From Capniomyces stellatus (lineage: Eukaryota; Kickxellomycota; Harpellomycetes; Harpellales; Legeriomycetaceae), in NCBI GenBank assembly GCA_001661515.1, contig LUVW01000004.1, positions 589,069 through 653,068 on the forward strand: 64,000 nucleotides of DNA. Direction: 5' to 3'. The position numbers were made by a program, and so were the translations under genes. Positions 1 to 11,684 of this stretch are shown here, in pieces. Under the pieces are notes generated by a model, which made no database searches, was not told where the DNA came from, and saw nothing but the letters and a program-made list of their open reading frames with translations. Position 1 is the first letter of the stretch, and each line of letters starts with the position of its first letter.

Positions 1-656
1 GACCAGTTTTTATGAATGGCATGAATGGACCACCAAACGGCATGAACAACAACATGATGAACAGCAACAACTTTGTGCCTGTAGTAGTTCCGATGAATAA
101 TAGCATGTACAAAAACAACGACTATGCGGTTTATGGACATTGCAGAATCGACCGAGCAAAGCTAAAACGTATTGCATTGGAGTCTGATATACACATACTG
201 GAGTTTGCTATAGTAATTCAGATGTTTTTGTATGGCATGGAGCTTGGCGTAACAATGCAAAGTGACTACTTTATGCTGGTGGGTAGACTAACAATGTACA
301 TGATTTTCATGTGCATATCAATCACCTCACAGATAGTTGAGGTGATGGGGCACCACGCATTTAAGGTTATTAAGCACGGGATAATTCTTTCCAGTGCTGG
401 GCCATTGGGTGCAATAATCGGTTGTAGTGTACACAAGGCTTACCATCCAAACTACAATAGCACATTGACTGGAGTCGGTACAATAGAAGGTCTAATTGGT
501 GGGATAATGATTTATGTAGGTGTCTCGACTTTATTTGGAAGGGAAATGCTGTCGCCGAAATTTGAAACCTACTTGCCTTTAAAGCACTGGTTTATATACT
601 TCTCTATATATATAGGCGTCGTCATGGTGTTTGTAGTCAGCATTTACCTGGTATAG
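1..656 (+). CDS. ZIP-family-like membrane protein, 5' end outside window, metal ligands lost
   Basis: The frame is open to the window edge, so the ATG at 12 need not be the start; TM1-3 are probably upstream. The first ~40 residues are Asn/Met-rich, where ZIP transporters have a His-rich loop. The rest aligns without gaps, by eye, to the C-terminal half of the ZIP gene at 38142-39507: the EFAIVIQMFLYGMELG helix matches TM4, TSQIVEVMG matches TM5, and the block from GPLGAIIG to GGIMIYVGV matches TM6-7. In the intact copy TM4 has HS and TM5 has HQFFEG; here these are QM (Q70) and SQIVEV (S106), with only E110 of the ligand set kept. ZIP proteins move zinc or iron into the cytosol; this one probably cannot bind metal at the usual site. 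Stop TAG at 654-656. Family call is firm by pattern; loss of function is inference. Confidence 0.7.
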   Translation, partial: PVFMNGMNGPPNGMNNNMMNSNNFVPVVVPMNNSMYKNNDYAVYGHCRIDRAKLKRIALESDIHILEFAIVIQMFLYGMELGVTMQSDYFMLVGRLTMYMIFMCISITSQIVEVMGHHAFKVIKHGIILSSAGPLGAIIGCSVHKAYHPNYNSTLTGVGTIEGLIGGIMIYVGVSTLFGREMLSPKFETYLPLKHWFIYFSIYIGVVMVFVVSIYLV

Positions 657-1293
657 TCTGTGGTTGCGCTGGTACTGGACACCGCTGCGCACATATATAT
701 TTAGCTGTTTGTTTGTTTTCTTGTTTGTACATTATACTTTATTTCTATTCTCTCCACTGTATTCTAAAGCGTTGTAAATTTACTATCACGAGTTTGTTAA
801 TATGATTGGGTGAGCTTTATAAATGGTCTTATACTATATTCCAGCTAATAAAAAGAAGCGTTTAAAAAAAGGGGACGGGTAATTTTTATTAAAAAAAAGG
901 GATTATTGCGCATATTGGACCAACACGCTTAAACTCACAATTCCAGCAAGATTCCCATCATTTTGGCTGATTAGTTTGAAAATGGCAAAGTTGGATCGAT
1001 TAAAAGAAAGCATTTTGATTTGCGCTTTCTTGATTTATTTTTACTGTCTGTTAGGTTTATGACTGCGCTTTAAAAAGTAAATAAACTATAAAAAAAAAAC
1101 TTGCACGCGGATCATAACAAGAGAGTAGTAACAATAAACTTGGAATGATGTTTAAGTTGCTTTTCTCGATAAAACAAATACAATATTCCAGGCCAGCTCC
1201 TATCAGGTTTCACTTTATCTGACATTGTATTATAGCACGCAGCCACTTTTTGTATTTCTCGTGAGTTTATACAGAGTTCAGACGAAAAGAAAA
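657..1293. other. intergenic, no gene seen
   Basis: AT-rich spacer between the ZIP-like stop and the HRQ1 start. A 20-codon ATG frame at 1146 could be a leader or a missed first HRQ1 exon, but I could not join it convincingly. Confidence 0.5.
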
Positions 1294-4200
1294 ATGATAA
1301 AGGAAAAAATCAATAACATTGGAAAAGTGGAGGCTGTAAAAAAAAGACTAAATGGCACATACAAGGCATTTGTATCGGTGTATACATTGTACTTTAACCA
1401 GGTGAAGGAGGTGCCGAATTTTGATAAGCTGAAGAACTCGGTGAGCAAAATGAGCGGAGAGTAAGTGTGCATTTCTTCACACGTAACAAGTACAATGAGT
1501 TTTATCTGAATAGAGGCGCATGTATATCAGACGAACGTAGAAAAGTTGTTGTTTCAAACATAAAACATTCAACTAGGTGTACTGGGAAATGGAAAATGTA
1601 TAAATAATTACAAATTTACTTACAAAAAATCGAAAAATAAATAAATAGGGAATTTACAATTCTAGAGTTAGGGCTCTTTAAGGACATAATCCCCAAAAGT
1701 GTAATGATAGAGATAGTGGTTCCACAGACAGAATTTTTGCTTGAGCCGATAGCAACAGAACACAAATCTGAGGGACATGGGCAAGAGGTTCTTATTTATT
1801 ACAGTGAAGAAATTGACGAAATTTACAGCAAGGCAGGGAGTAAACGAAAGCTGGAGATAGGCAGTAGCGGTAGCGGGAGGAATGTAAAAACCAAAAGTAG
1901 CACCAATGCTAAGGCTGGGATAAGCACAGTCAAAGGGGTAGAGAAAAAGGCGACAAAGAGGAGTAAAACAAAGACGGTTCTAGAGACGGTTAAGCAGCGA
2001 CTGGAGGAGTTTAGAGAGAGCTTGGAGGTTTGGGCAAATAATGAGATGACGCTAGTAAGATCCGCTGGGCCACATCTTGGTGGTATTGTAGATATGACAT
2101 TTTTATTTTATCGAGTGGTTGTGGATTGTTTTGTTTACGTAAAGCTATAATATTGATGGTTAACCCGGATTGGATGCTATACAAATAGAAGGCAATAATG
2201 GACGACGACTTGTTTACACTGGCCAAAAAACACATTCCGGGTAGGACGATGATGGCGTATGGTGTTTGCGGTAAAGGGACTGGGGAGGGATTGGTGGAGG
2301 GAGGGAGTGACGGTGTGCCTGGAAAAGAAGAGGATCTGATTGAACAGCTAAAGAATGCGCATTTTTACAAGGGGCAATTGGGGGAAGGGTCTTTTACACA
2401 AGTTCCAAGTCGACAGCCAAATCTAAAAGAGCTTGGTGGCGAAAAAAGCAGAGGCGGAGTTGAGGGAGGGGGGGTAGAGAGAGAGAATGTGATTGCGATG
2501 AGCTTGATGAGGGCTCTGGGAGTGACAAAGTTATATAGCCACCAGGCAATGGCAATAGAAAGGATAGAGAGAGACAGAAATATAGTGATAACAACCAGTA
2601 CGTCAAGTGGGAAATCGTTGATATTCCAGTATGCGGTGATAAAAGCACTGCTTGAGGATGTAAATTCAAGGGTGCTACTAGTGTTCCCAACAAAGGCGCT
2701 GTCGCAGGACCAAAAGAGCAAAGTATCCAACATTTTGAGTCAGATTGAGGGGTTGGAAAGTATTGTTGTTGGTGTATATAATGGCGATGTTAAAGGCGAC
2801 GAGCGGTTTAAAGTTGCAAAATATTCACGGGTTGTGCTGACTAATCCAGATAGTATACATTGTTCAATCCTGCCAAATAAGCGCGTCTGGGGAGGATTTC
2901 TTGCAAATTTGAAGCTAGTAGTTATTGATGGTAACACGGGTTATAAATGAGATACGTATATTAGGTTGATGGTTGGCGGTTGTTATAAAACTAGAGTTTG
3001 TAGCTAAAATGTAGTTTTTAACGTCAAAATATCTATTTCTGGACTGATGAATGGTTTATAGAGCTACATGTTTACAACTCGGGTTTTGGCCAGCACGTTT
3101 CGTTGGTTTTTGGCAGACTGGTTAGGATGTGTAGGAGTTACTTGAATTTAAATCTGAGATTTGTTTTATGCAGTGCTACTATTGAGAATCCTTTGAAGGT
3201 AACAGATACTGTTTGATACTACTAAGCGACTTAGGCTGGATGTGCTTGGCCTTGATTCACGGGGCTAATTCTATATGAATGTAAAAAAAGCGAATTAAGA
3301 AAAACTGGGTGCATTTAGTCACAACTATTGTTGATCTGGATATCAGTATAGATGGCATCCGATATATGCAAAGTCAAGGATTTTGACTTGATTGACGAGG
3401 ATGGGTCTCCAAAACCACCGATGGTAATGATAGTGATAGTTAGGCACATGGTCATTACGACCAAAGCAAAGAACAATCAATGCTAGTTAAATAAACAAGA
3501 GTTAGCTAGCGATTCAAAAACAGGTCAAGAGTTGGTAGTGTATTTTGCTAATAGCTATATTTATACGCATGTTGGGATTGTACTTAGGATGTAGTAGTGT
3601 GGAACACTGTGGTAAACGAAAATGAGAATCTGGGGCTGATTAACCAAAGTTTGGAGTTGGGCTTGTTTTTACTAGAAAGAAACAAAAAAACAATAATATT
3701 CTGCAAGGTAAAGATAAACTAGGAAAGAAGCAAAACAAAATCAAAGAGTTGGGAGGGGGGGGGGGGATGTATAACTGTATTTTGTTGGAGCTGATGGCGT
3801 AGATAAAAATAAAAATAAAAATAAAAAAGCGATAAAATATGTTTATAAACGTTATTAGAGTAGGGCCCAGTGTGAGCTGTTGTACTTCAAGATTTTAAAT
3901 AGATTAAAAAGCCAAGAGGATGGAAAGGCGTTATCAGAACTAGTACTCCCATACAGGGCTGGATATACACCAGAGGTAATTATGATGGTTATATGACAGT
4001 TACAGATGATGTTGACTAGCTACTATTGAAATGTGTTTACTTTGAGCCAGCAATATAACCAACAGCGGGAATAAACATGATGAAATGTGGGATAGGAGAG
4101 GAGAAGGATTGAAGGACTGATGTTCAACAACAAGCTGACAATGATAATAGCAACTTCGGCACTGGAGCTGGGGATAGATATTGGGGCGCTGGAGGTTACG

Positions 4201-6005
4201 GTGATTATAGGCGCACCGACAAACAAAACAACGTTTATGCAGCAGGTGGGGAGGTCGGGGAGGAGAGAAAAGAAGTCGCTGGCAATTACGGTGTTGGGTG
4301 AGGATGCGGTGGACAGGCGATATGTGGGGAGGGTGGATTTGGTGTTGGAAATGAAGTATGCGGATTGCAGTATTAGGAACGATTTGGGGGTGGTTATGGG
4401 GCATTTACAGTGTGCTGCGTTTGAGATTCCAATACTAAATCGGTGCGAGTATGACGGAGATGGAGGTGGAGATGATGAGGCTGACTATTTTGGGACTGGG
4501 TATGCGTCTTTGCTACCAAACAATTTGGTTCTTGACACAACTCATGTAGGTTTTGTTTTTTTGTTTTTGTTTTTCTGGTCAATTATTTTTTTAAAAACTT
4601 GTAGATGTATGGGGGGGGGGGGGGGGNNNNGGGGGGGGGGGGGGGGGGGGGGGGTTGTGATATTTAATGCAGATAAAGAAGTGGTTAATTAATAAGCGTT
4701 TTATTGGGTTAGTGGGTTCCAAGTTTAAAGTATAAGCCATGGCCGTCAAGTAAAGTTCCGATCCGAGGAATCCAAAACGAAAAATGGGTGGTGGTGACGG
4801 TGGATACTGGAGCAGTTGTTGTTCTTGAAGAAATCGAAGTGGAAAGAGCATCAAGAACGGTGTACTTGGGTAAGTAGAGGCAGATGAGAACTGCTTTTGG
4901 TTTGATAATAATTCATTTTTTTTTCCCTCCCAACATTGGTGTTGGAATAACAATGAGTGTGTATGAATTTGGTTGGGACTGATGGTGTAATTGGGAAATT
5001 TGATTAGGTGGTGTGTACTGCTTTATGGGTGGTTTGTATATGATAAGCGATGTGCTTTACGAGAAGCAAATAGCGGTTGTGAAAAGAACCGATGTGGACT
5101 ATGTGACGATACCGCATATAGACACAAAATACGAGATGAAGGAGACACTGGGTAGCTATCGAAACGAGAGGAGCAAAGTGGTTCTGCGATATGGGAAAAT
5201 AAACATAGTGAATAAAATACCTTTTTACAAGAAAAAGGGAGTGTTTGATAGAAGCAGCAGAAACAAGGGAAGTGTTGTCAAGGACCAAGAAGTAAATATA
5301 GAATCGGCAAAAAGCATCGAGTATGAAACGTTTGGTATAATGATAGAAATGGATAACGAGGTGGCGAGTAAGCGGTATATTGAGGGGAAGGGCGGACGGC
5401 TGGGAGGAGATTTAGGGAGCAAACACGATGGGTTGTCCAAGGTGGAGTTCTGGGGCTCTGTCCATTCAGCGTTACATGTGCTGCAAAACTCGGTTAGTAA
5501 GCATGTGTTGGGGGAGGGAAGTTCAGGCTTGACAAGTACAAACTGCATGTACTGTATATACAGTACAAACGAAACAAGCAAGTTTGCGTCGATAGAAATG
5601 GTGGTTCATGAAAACGCTGGGCATTTCAGTGGACCCTGCAAGCTGGCATTTGAAGAGATTCAACAGGTGATTGATTGCGGAGTTGAGATAATAAAGACGT
5701 GTACGTGTGCTGACGGGTGTTTCCAATGTAAGAACATTTAGTTTTAATTTGAAATATGATATTTGATAATTGAGTTTATATGGATCTATTAATTAGATTG
5801 AAAAATAGGAGAAATAACATTTGAAAAGTATACAATGAAAAAAGAAAAGCAAAGAAAAATAGGCAAAAGAAAAGAAAATGGTATTAAATAAATGAACATA
5901 TATGTAGGTATTTACAACAAAGGCTGTATAGGCGAAAAGGGTGTACTAAGTAAGGTGGGAGCTGAGACAATACTGAGGATTATACAACCGCCAGCAATGA
6001 TATGA
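1294..6005 (+). CDS. HRQ1: Hrq1 RecQ4-like 3'-5' DNA helicase, 11 exons
   Basis: Exons 1294-1460, 1649-2054, 2189-2930, 3062-3198, 3352-3423, 3588-3707, 3859-3975, 4096-4545, 4713-4869, 5008-5727, 5923-6005; they join in frame to 1056 residues, close to yeast Hrq1 (about 1077). Superfamily 2 motifs: YSHQAMAI, Walker A STSSGKS (Lys about 333), DELH box (438-441, split by the third intron), CSATIENP, IIFCKSR, YRAGYTPE then ERRRIE, ATSALELGIDIG, and QQVGRSGRR with the arginine finger. The C-terminal DUF1998-type region carries the Cys cluster CTCADGCFQC and ends GVLSKVGAETIL. Family role: DNA repair and interstrand crosslink processing in the nucleus. The intron 4546-4712 contains the poly-G/N gap. 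The start ATG at 1294 and the last acceptor (5923 or 5932, same frame) are the least certain points. Confidence 0.88.
4611..4654. other. poly-G run with NNNN gap
   Basis: Sixteen G, four N (4627-4630) and twenty-four G lie inside an HRQ1 intron. A pure G run this long is out of character for AT-rich DNA and sits on unresolved bases, so it looks like a join or read artefact. The flanking exons still read through in frame. Confidence 0.8.
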
Positions 6006-6035
6006 AATGATGGAAATTAGAGTAGAAGAGGGGAT

Positions 6036-8153
6036 TCAAGATTCATTGAAAGCAGAAAATTTGCTAGTGTTTGAGCAATGTAAAAAGCCAGACTTTTTAT
6101 TGAAGCCAGAAAACTCGGGAACACCAATAAAATCAGTAGAGTAATCAATCAAGGGTTTAAAGAAAGGATCGTTTTTATAAGCAGCAAACACACTTGGCCA
6201 TTGTTTGATTTCCCCAGTATTAGTATTGGTGTTAGTAGTAGTGGTGGTGACTTTGGGCTTTGGTGTTGGTGTTGGGGCAGAAGTTTTAGTAGTTGCTTCT
6301 ACTGAAACTTTAAGTTCGCCGCTTTTAGGTTCGCTTTTAGGTTCGCTTTTAGGTTCGCTTTTAGGTTCGCTTTTAGGTTCAATTGTAGATTCAATTTTAG
6401 ATTCAATTTTAGATCCAATCTTAGACTCACATTTAGTTTCGTCTTTATTGTTGTTGTTTTTATGCCAAAATTCTTCACGTTTAAAGATAATCTTTTCTTG
6501 GTTTTGCTCAACAACAGTCCCTGAAACTTCTTTCCAAGCATGGCCAGGCCCATTACTACCACTTGTTTCTTTTAGTCCAGGCTGTTCCTGGCTGCCCCCA
6601 ACGGCAATGTGTACCTTTGTTTCAGTTTTCGTTTCTTTTTCCTTTTCTTTAATGGGTGTTTCTTGTTTACTTTCAACAATAATCTCTACTTTTTTCTCTA
6701 CTTTTTTCTCTGTTTCTTTTGGCTTTTCTTTCTTTTCTTCCTTTGGAGGCTCGGGCTTAGCATCGGGTTTTTTCTCGGGTTTTACTTCGGGTTTTACCTT
6801 TTCCTCAACCTGGATAAACACTGGCTCCACTTTTGCCTTTTCCACAATTTTAATTACTTCTACCGGTCTATCTACATACTTTATCACCTCAACAGGCCTG
6901 TCCACATACTTGATTACCTCCACAGGTTTATCTATATACTTGATTATCTCGATCGGTTTGACTTTTTCTTTTTCTTTTTCTAACCCGATAAAAATAGGAA
7001 CTGATAATGACTCTAAACTGCTTGTACTGCTCAAACTGCTTATACTACTCGTACTATTGTTGTTTGGACATTCACTTATTTTATCGTCTGGCTTCTTATC
7101 TTCTTTCTTCTCAACCAACTTTCTCTTGTTTTTTATCCGCAGCAAAAACTCGTCCATTGTCTCCTTTTTCACTCCTATATACTCCAACTCCATCCCATTT
7201 TGCTCCTTACTTCTGCTGCTTTTCATCGACTTTATTTTTTTATCCAGCTCATTAAACTTCATGTTTATTTTCTCTGTCAGTTCACGCTGGCTCTTATCAA
7301 TCGAGTCTACAAGCCCTGTTATACTGCTTATAATCGCCGTTTCTGTTTTTTTGAATCGCGCCTCTGAATCTTTATCTTCCTTTTCCTTTACTTTTACTTT
7401 ATCCTCCTTCACTTTATCTTCTTTTACCTTCTCTTCCTTTACCTTATCCTCCTTTGCTTTATCCTCCTTTGCTTTATCCTCCTTTGCTTTATCCTCCTTT
7501 GCTTTATCTTTTTCCTTCTCATCACCATTCTTCTTATTTTTATCCACTATTATTATTTCCACTTTGGTCTTTTCGCTCAACTTTTCAACCTTTTCTTCCT
7601 CCTTTTCAATTTTTACCTCCACTTTATCGACTTTTACTTCTACTTCATCGACTTTTACCTCTGCCTTTTCCTTTTCCTCCTTGGCCACTCCCTTGACCGA
7701 CTCGCTATAGCAAACCGACTTCCATAGTTTTGGAACGCTGTCTAATGCAACTCCAAACCCTGTTGGCTTTTGCTGGTGTATTGATACCCTGATCATACTT
7801 TTCGTTCCTAGCACCGAGTACATTTCCTCTAGCTGATGTGTACTAAACACCCCTATCTCATCCCCTTCATCATCCTTGTATGTAATGTATACCTTTACGT
7901 TTTCGTCCAATTTAAACTTTTCATGAATCTATTCCGCCAAACAACATCACAGCACAAATCCCTCTTTAGTTTATTCCCTATCTATACCATATCTTATAAA
8001 TGCTCCTTTACACAACAACATTATACCTGCTCAAAAACACACCAACTTCTTTAAACTCACCTGTTCGCTCATTTCTTTCCATTTTGTCAACCCAGGCGTG
8101 GCTTTGAATAACACCATAAAGTTGGAGTTGTACCTGGCCTTTAATATCACCAT
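6036..8153 (-). CDS. PB1-domain protein with long charged repeat tail
   Basis: Two exons, 8153-8061 and 7928-6036, phase 0, 661 residues. Residues 1 to ~83 form a PB1 fold: a basic first strand (MVILKARY), the helix LTKWKEMSEQIHEKF, the OPCA acidic motif YKDDEGDEI and the helix STHQLEEM. With both the basic strand and the acidic motif it could self-polymerise or pair with another PB1. Behind it come KEDKA pentad repeats (~172-210), a probable coiled coil (~217-268), a Ser-rich stretch, four decads of the PVEVIKYVDR type (~355-395), Lys/Glu-rich sequence and five EPKS repeats (~548-567). The C-terminus has a short ordered-looking block (WPSVFAAYKNDPFFKPLIDY). It converges on HRQ1 with a 30 bp gap. 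No enzyme domain is visible; a scaffold or cytoskeletal role is inference. Confidence 0.75.
6321..6380 (-). repeat. 12-bp coding repeat (EPKS x5)
   Basis: Five nearly identical 12-bp units inside the PB1-protein gene encode EPKS. The near-identity at DNA level suggests recent expansion and likely length variation among strains. Confidence 0.8.
6837..6961 (-). repeat. 30-bp coding repeat (PVEVIKYVDR decads x4)
   Basis: Four 10-residue units: PIEIIKYIDK, PVEVIKYVDR twice, PVEVIKIVEK. Alternating hydrophobic and charged positions with Pro at the joints recall Pro-Val-Glu-Val repeats of some filament proteins such as alveolins. The likeness is in pattern only. Confidence 0.7.
7395..7511 (-). repeat. 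15-bp coding repeat (KEDKA/KEDKV)
   Basis: About eight 15-bp units encode KEDKA, KEDKV or KEEKV pentads, a highly charged helix-prone segment of the PB1 protein. Confidence 0.75.
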
Positions 8154-11074
8154 TGTTTCTAAAGCACACCCTTCCCTTGGTATTATTTTCTATCCCAATG
8201 TCTATCTCCTTTGTACTATACCAACCTGCGCTACGTTTTTATTTATAATTGCAGCTCTGTTTGCAACTAAATCTACAATCACTCTTTCTATATTATTGTT
8301 GCTGCTATGCACACATGCACTTGTCTTAATCAAGAATAAAAGAGCTAGCTGATTTGTTTACTCGCTATTACACTTTACTTTTATTACAGTTAGAAATATT
8401 CCTCAATTTTATTTCCGATTAAGCGTCATATTTTTTTTAAATCACAGTTTGCGCGTTTTGCTTCATCTAGTTTAGACTTAAATTGTGTTTTTTTTTCTTT
8501 TTCCATTCTTCTTTTTTCATCCCTTTTCTTTCATCTCTTTCATTTCTTTCCCAACAAACCATTACTGTACTTATAAACAAAATATGAGCAAAAACCCATT
8601 GCAATTTTTGTTTTCAATTTGCTTTGGAGGCAGAATTCAATTCAACCCCGCCCAATTCCATTTCATTTCAATTCATTTCATATTTAAAACAAGACCAAGC
8701 TCAATCGAGTAAAAAAAGAAAAAAAAGCATTACTTTTCTCAGTTTTAAACTCGTGATTACTCCTAACAAATCTGTGTTTATACATATAAAAAAAATAGTT
8801 CAAGGCGGATTATGCTTTTAGTGCGAGTAAATAAATCAAGTTTGTTTTATTTCAACATCTTTTTTAGCAGTTTCTCTCGATATTGAATGACTTTGTTTAT
8901 CTATTTTGGAAAATTGCGCTATTTTAATTTCCATTGTTTAAAGACTACGCTTATATACATCACACCTTTTTTTTTATTTCTAGCTTAATCTGAAAAAAAA
9001 AACACAAAATACTTGATAAAATAAATAACAAACAAAAATCCAGTCTTATTCCTTTGCGATGCAACACAAACAGATTCCCCTAAAGCCACGCCCAATCCAC
9101 CAACACACATACACACATACACCTCCGACATCTTGACCAGAACTTGCTAATGCTTTACACGTCAAATTAATTATGTCACTATACTCTCTTTTACTTTTGT
9201 CTAAATAGTATCCACTATATTTTGGCTGCTATCTATACAACTGCACACTCACTACACCACCAATCTTATAACATTTTCTCGCCCAGTCGCTAGGATTAAC
9301 CACAGCTACTTCCTTTTGCCAGAGTTGTATTCTTTGCTTTTTTTTTTAACCTAGCTATCAATTCAATTGGCTTTATTAGGCCCGTATTGGAATGCAAATT
9401 TATCCTTTTATTTTAGTTTAGAATTTCAAAGCTACTCTCAATATCAATTCTAATCCCAATCCAAACTCCAATTTACCCTCAATTACAATTAGCCTGACTG
9501 TAAAAACCTAAACTCGATACTACAATTTACAATAAAGTTCAAATCAACCACTGTCTTTGGCCCAGGGCGTTTTACAATTTTATCGCATTACCAATTCGTG
9601 TCCACCACATGCTGTCAAAGTTCTTTGCTCTCAGTTTCAGGTACCACCCAATTCTAAACAAAATCATATCTGGTTGGTTTCTAGATTGATACTGTGTACA
9701 CTAGCTGATTTTGATTGACTATTGCTTCTTTGTTCCAACCAACTCGCTTCAACCTGCGTATTTATTGGTGCTCCAAGATTTTCATCAACAGCTGATTTTT
9801 TTTTCCCCAGCTCAAATTATTATGCCCTATTTGTTGATCTTTTTTAATGTTCTAAAAATCACTGGATGATATTACTTATTTTTTTTGTTTGGCCTTACTA
9901 CCCGAAAGAGAAAGTTACAATTCTTGTCAATGAGTTGTAATTTTACAACGCCTGTTAGTATCCCCACAAAAGAAATACCCATTTCATTTCGATAAAATAG
10001 AACACCAAACTACTCACCAACGCTTTATTTTCAGCACAAATAGTCTTTTACAATGATAATCACTATACCTCATCTACTTTGTTCCACCGACTCATCTCAC
10101 CCCTCCCTTCCCAAGCCTAAACTGCAGCCATTATTTTACTCGGATTACCTCTGCAAATACGCATTTAACAATAATTCCAGAGCATATTGTTCATTGCGGT
10201 TAAACAACCCCGATTGACAATAAAGCACTCAGGTTGCTAACTCAGTCACTAAGCAAACGAGAGTGAGCTAAACAAAGTAGGAGGCGCTAGTTACAATTGC
10301 TGTAACCTAAAAACTGGCATTTATACAGTAGAAAAATGGTATTAGACTTTGCACAATTTTTTTTTTGGACTTCGTGTCAAAGTTTGCAATAATTTTTTTA
10401 AATCACAATAGTTTAGTAAACACTACAAATCGCGAAACAAACAAAAAATAAATGAATGTAATATGGGCGCCATTTACACTTATTCTTACGTAATTATGAA
10501 ATAAACACCAATTTATGAAATTGATCAGCTTTTTGCCGAGTCGAGATAACCAACCATATCGAAGAATAATTTGTGTTAGCCAATAGTAGCGCCGGGTTGG
10601 CATGACTTTGAAATCAAAGCGATCAAGGACCCAAAATACGATCAAAAGTATAATCAACCCAGCGCCCCAGCATTAATCGTGTATGCAACAACAAGGTTGT
10701 GGAAACATGGGTATTTCATCTCAATGTCATTTTAAACAAGAACTCCTCAGACAGGTATTACAGCACTTGGCCACAGTGGTGTGATGAGAAGTAGTCGGTA
10801 TACAAATGTAGGCCAAGTACACGCTCCTTGTAACCCATCTTTCAAAGTTATGACCAAATCATTGCCATTCGCTGAATTGGTTTGTGGTAAACATTTTGAT
10901 CGGGTCAACAAAATATTAACTTTAGTTTAGTAGTATCAAAAAAAAAAAACACAAATATCACAACAGGTCAAAGCACTAAAGCACATACATGGTGTCACCA
11001 TTACTAAAAGCAAAATATACACCAAAAAAAACAGAAATACAAAATGTAGACAAACGTAACTCTAGTAAACCAAA
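8154..11074. other. 2.9 kb intergenic, no gene seen
   Basis: Between the two PB1-domain genes. AT-rich with pyrimidine tracts; the frames in it start with non-ATG codons or are antisense, and no family motif shows. I found no tRNA. It should hold the promoter of the 6036-8153 gene and the 3' end of the 11075-11684 gene. Confidence 0.5.
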
Positions 11075-11684
11075 CTATTTATTTGCTATCGATGGAGTAG
11101 GAGTTTTGCGCGCTTCTGATATGTGCGGAATAGGGAATCTAAAGCTAGAGTTTGAATCGCTGATATTGAGATTAGGCATAGTTAAAGGTGGACCCATCTC
11201 ACTACGGTTCTCATCAATAGTGCCGTTTAAAAACATATCCTCTTTTAAATCAGCTAAAGTTCCTTCCAAAACTCGCACCTTTATACTCTTGTGTTCGCGA
11301 ACCGAGCCAAGCATTTGATCAAGGCTGAACTGATCAGTCACAACCATTCTTTCATTATCCTCGTCCTTGTATACTAACATCAAATTTTCCTTTACAATAC
11401 CAAACAAAACACGTAGCTAATTCAAAATGTAAATAAAAAGTAGTTTTGACTTTAATATCCCATGAGACCAAGACAAATAACGTTATACTGATACGCAATA
11501 GATTGCATGGCATAATAAGCAAGTGTAGAGTAACAACAACAACAAAAGGGAGGAAAGAAAGTATGAATTAAAATTTACTTACTCCATCTACTACTCGCTT
11601 CCAATCCAAAACGCTCTTATCTTCCCAGTAATACCTATAATATTCCGGGCCTACGTATTTGAACTTTATTATGATCGAAGCCAT
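11075..11684 (-). CDS. short PB1-domain protein, paralogue of the 6036-8153 N-terminus
   Basis: Exons 11684-11583 and 11416-11075, phase 0, 147 residues. The PB1 domain covers residues ~1-85: basic strand MASIIIKFKY, helix VLDWKRVVDGLRVLF, altered OPCA motif YKDEDNERM, helix FSLDQML, last strand IKVRVLEG. The tail (~90-147) is Ser/Pro/Asn-rich with no repeats. The intron interrupts the first helix at the same aligned place and phase as in the 6036-8153 gene (DWKRVVDG|LRVLF against KWKEMSEQ|IHEKF), so the two probably arose by local duplication. The acidic cluster is weakened (GDE to NER), so it may have become a partner rather than a self-assembler. It is divergent with the HMG gene at 12123. 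Confidence 0.7.

Noticed and set aside
1225..1293. N-terminal extension of HRQ1 from 1225
   Set aside because: The first codon is TTG, not ATG; the first in-frame ATG is at 1294.
6205..7710. 501-codon open frame antisense to the PB1 repeat protein
   Set aside because: Ser/Phe/Leu strings caused by Lys/Glu/Asp repeats on the other strand; no domain, and the minus-strand gene has a proper PB1 domain and intron.
10403..10657. 84-codon minus-strand hydrophobic frame
   Set aside because: Composition typical of AT-rich chance frames; the first codon is not a convincing start and no family is seen.
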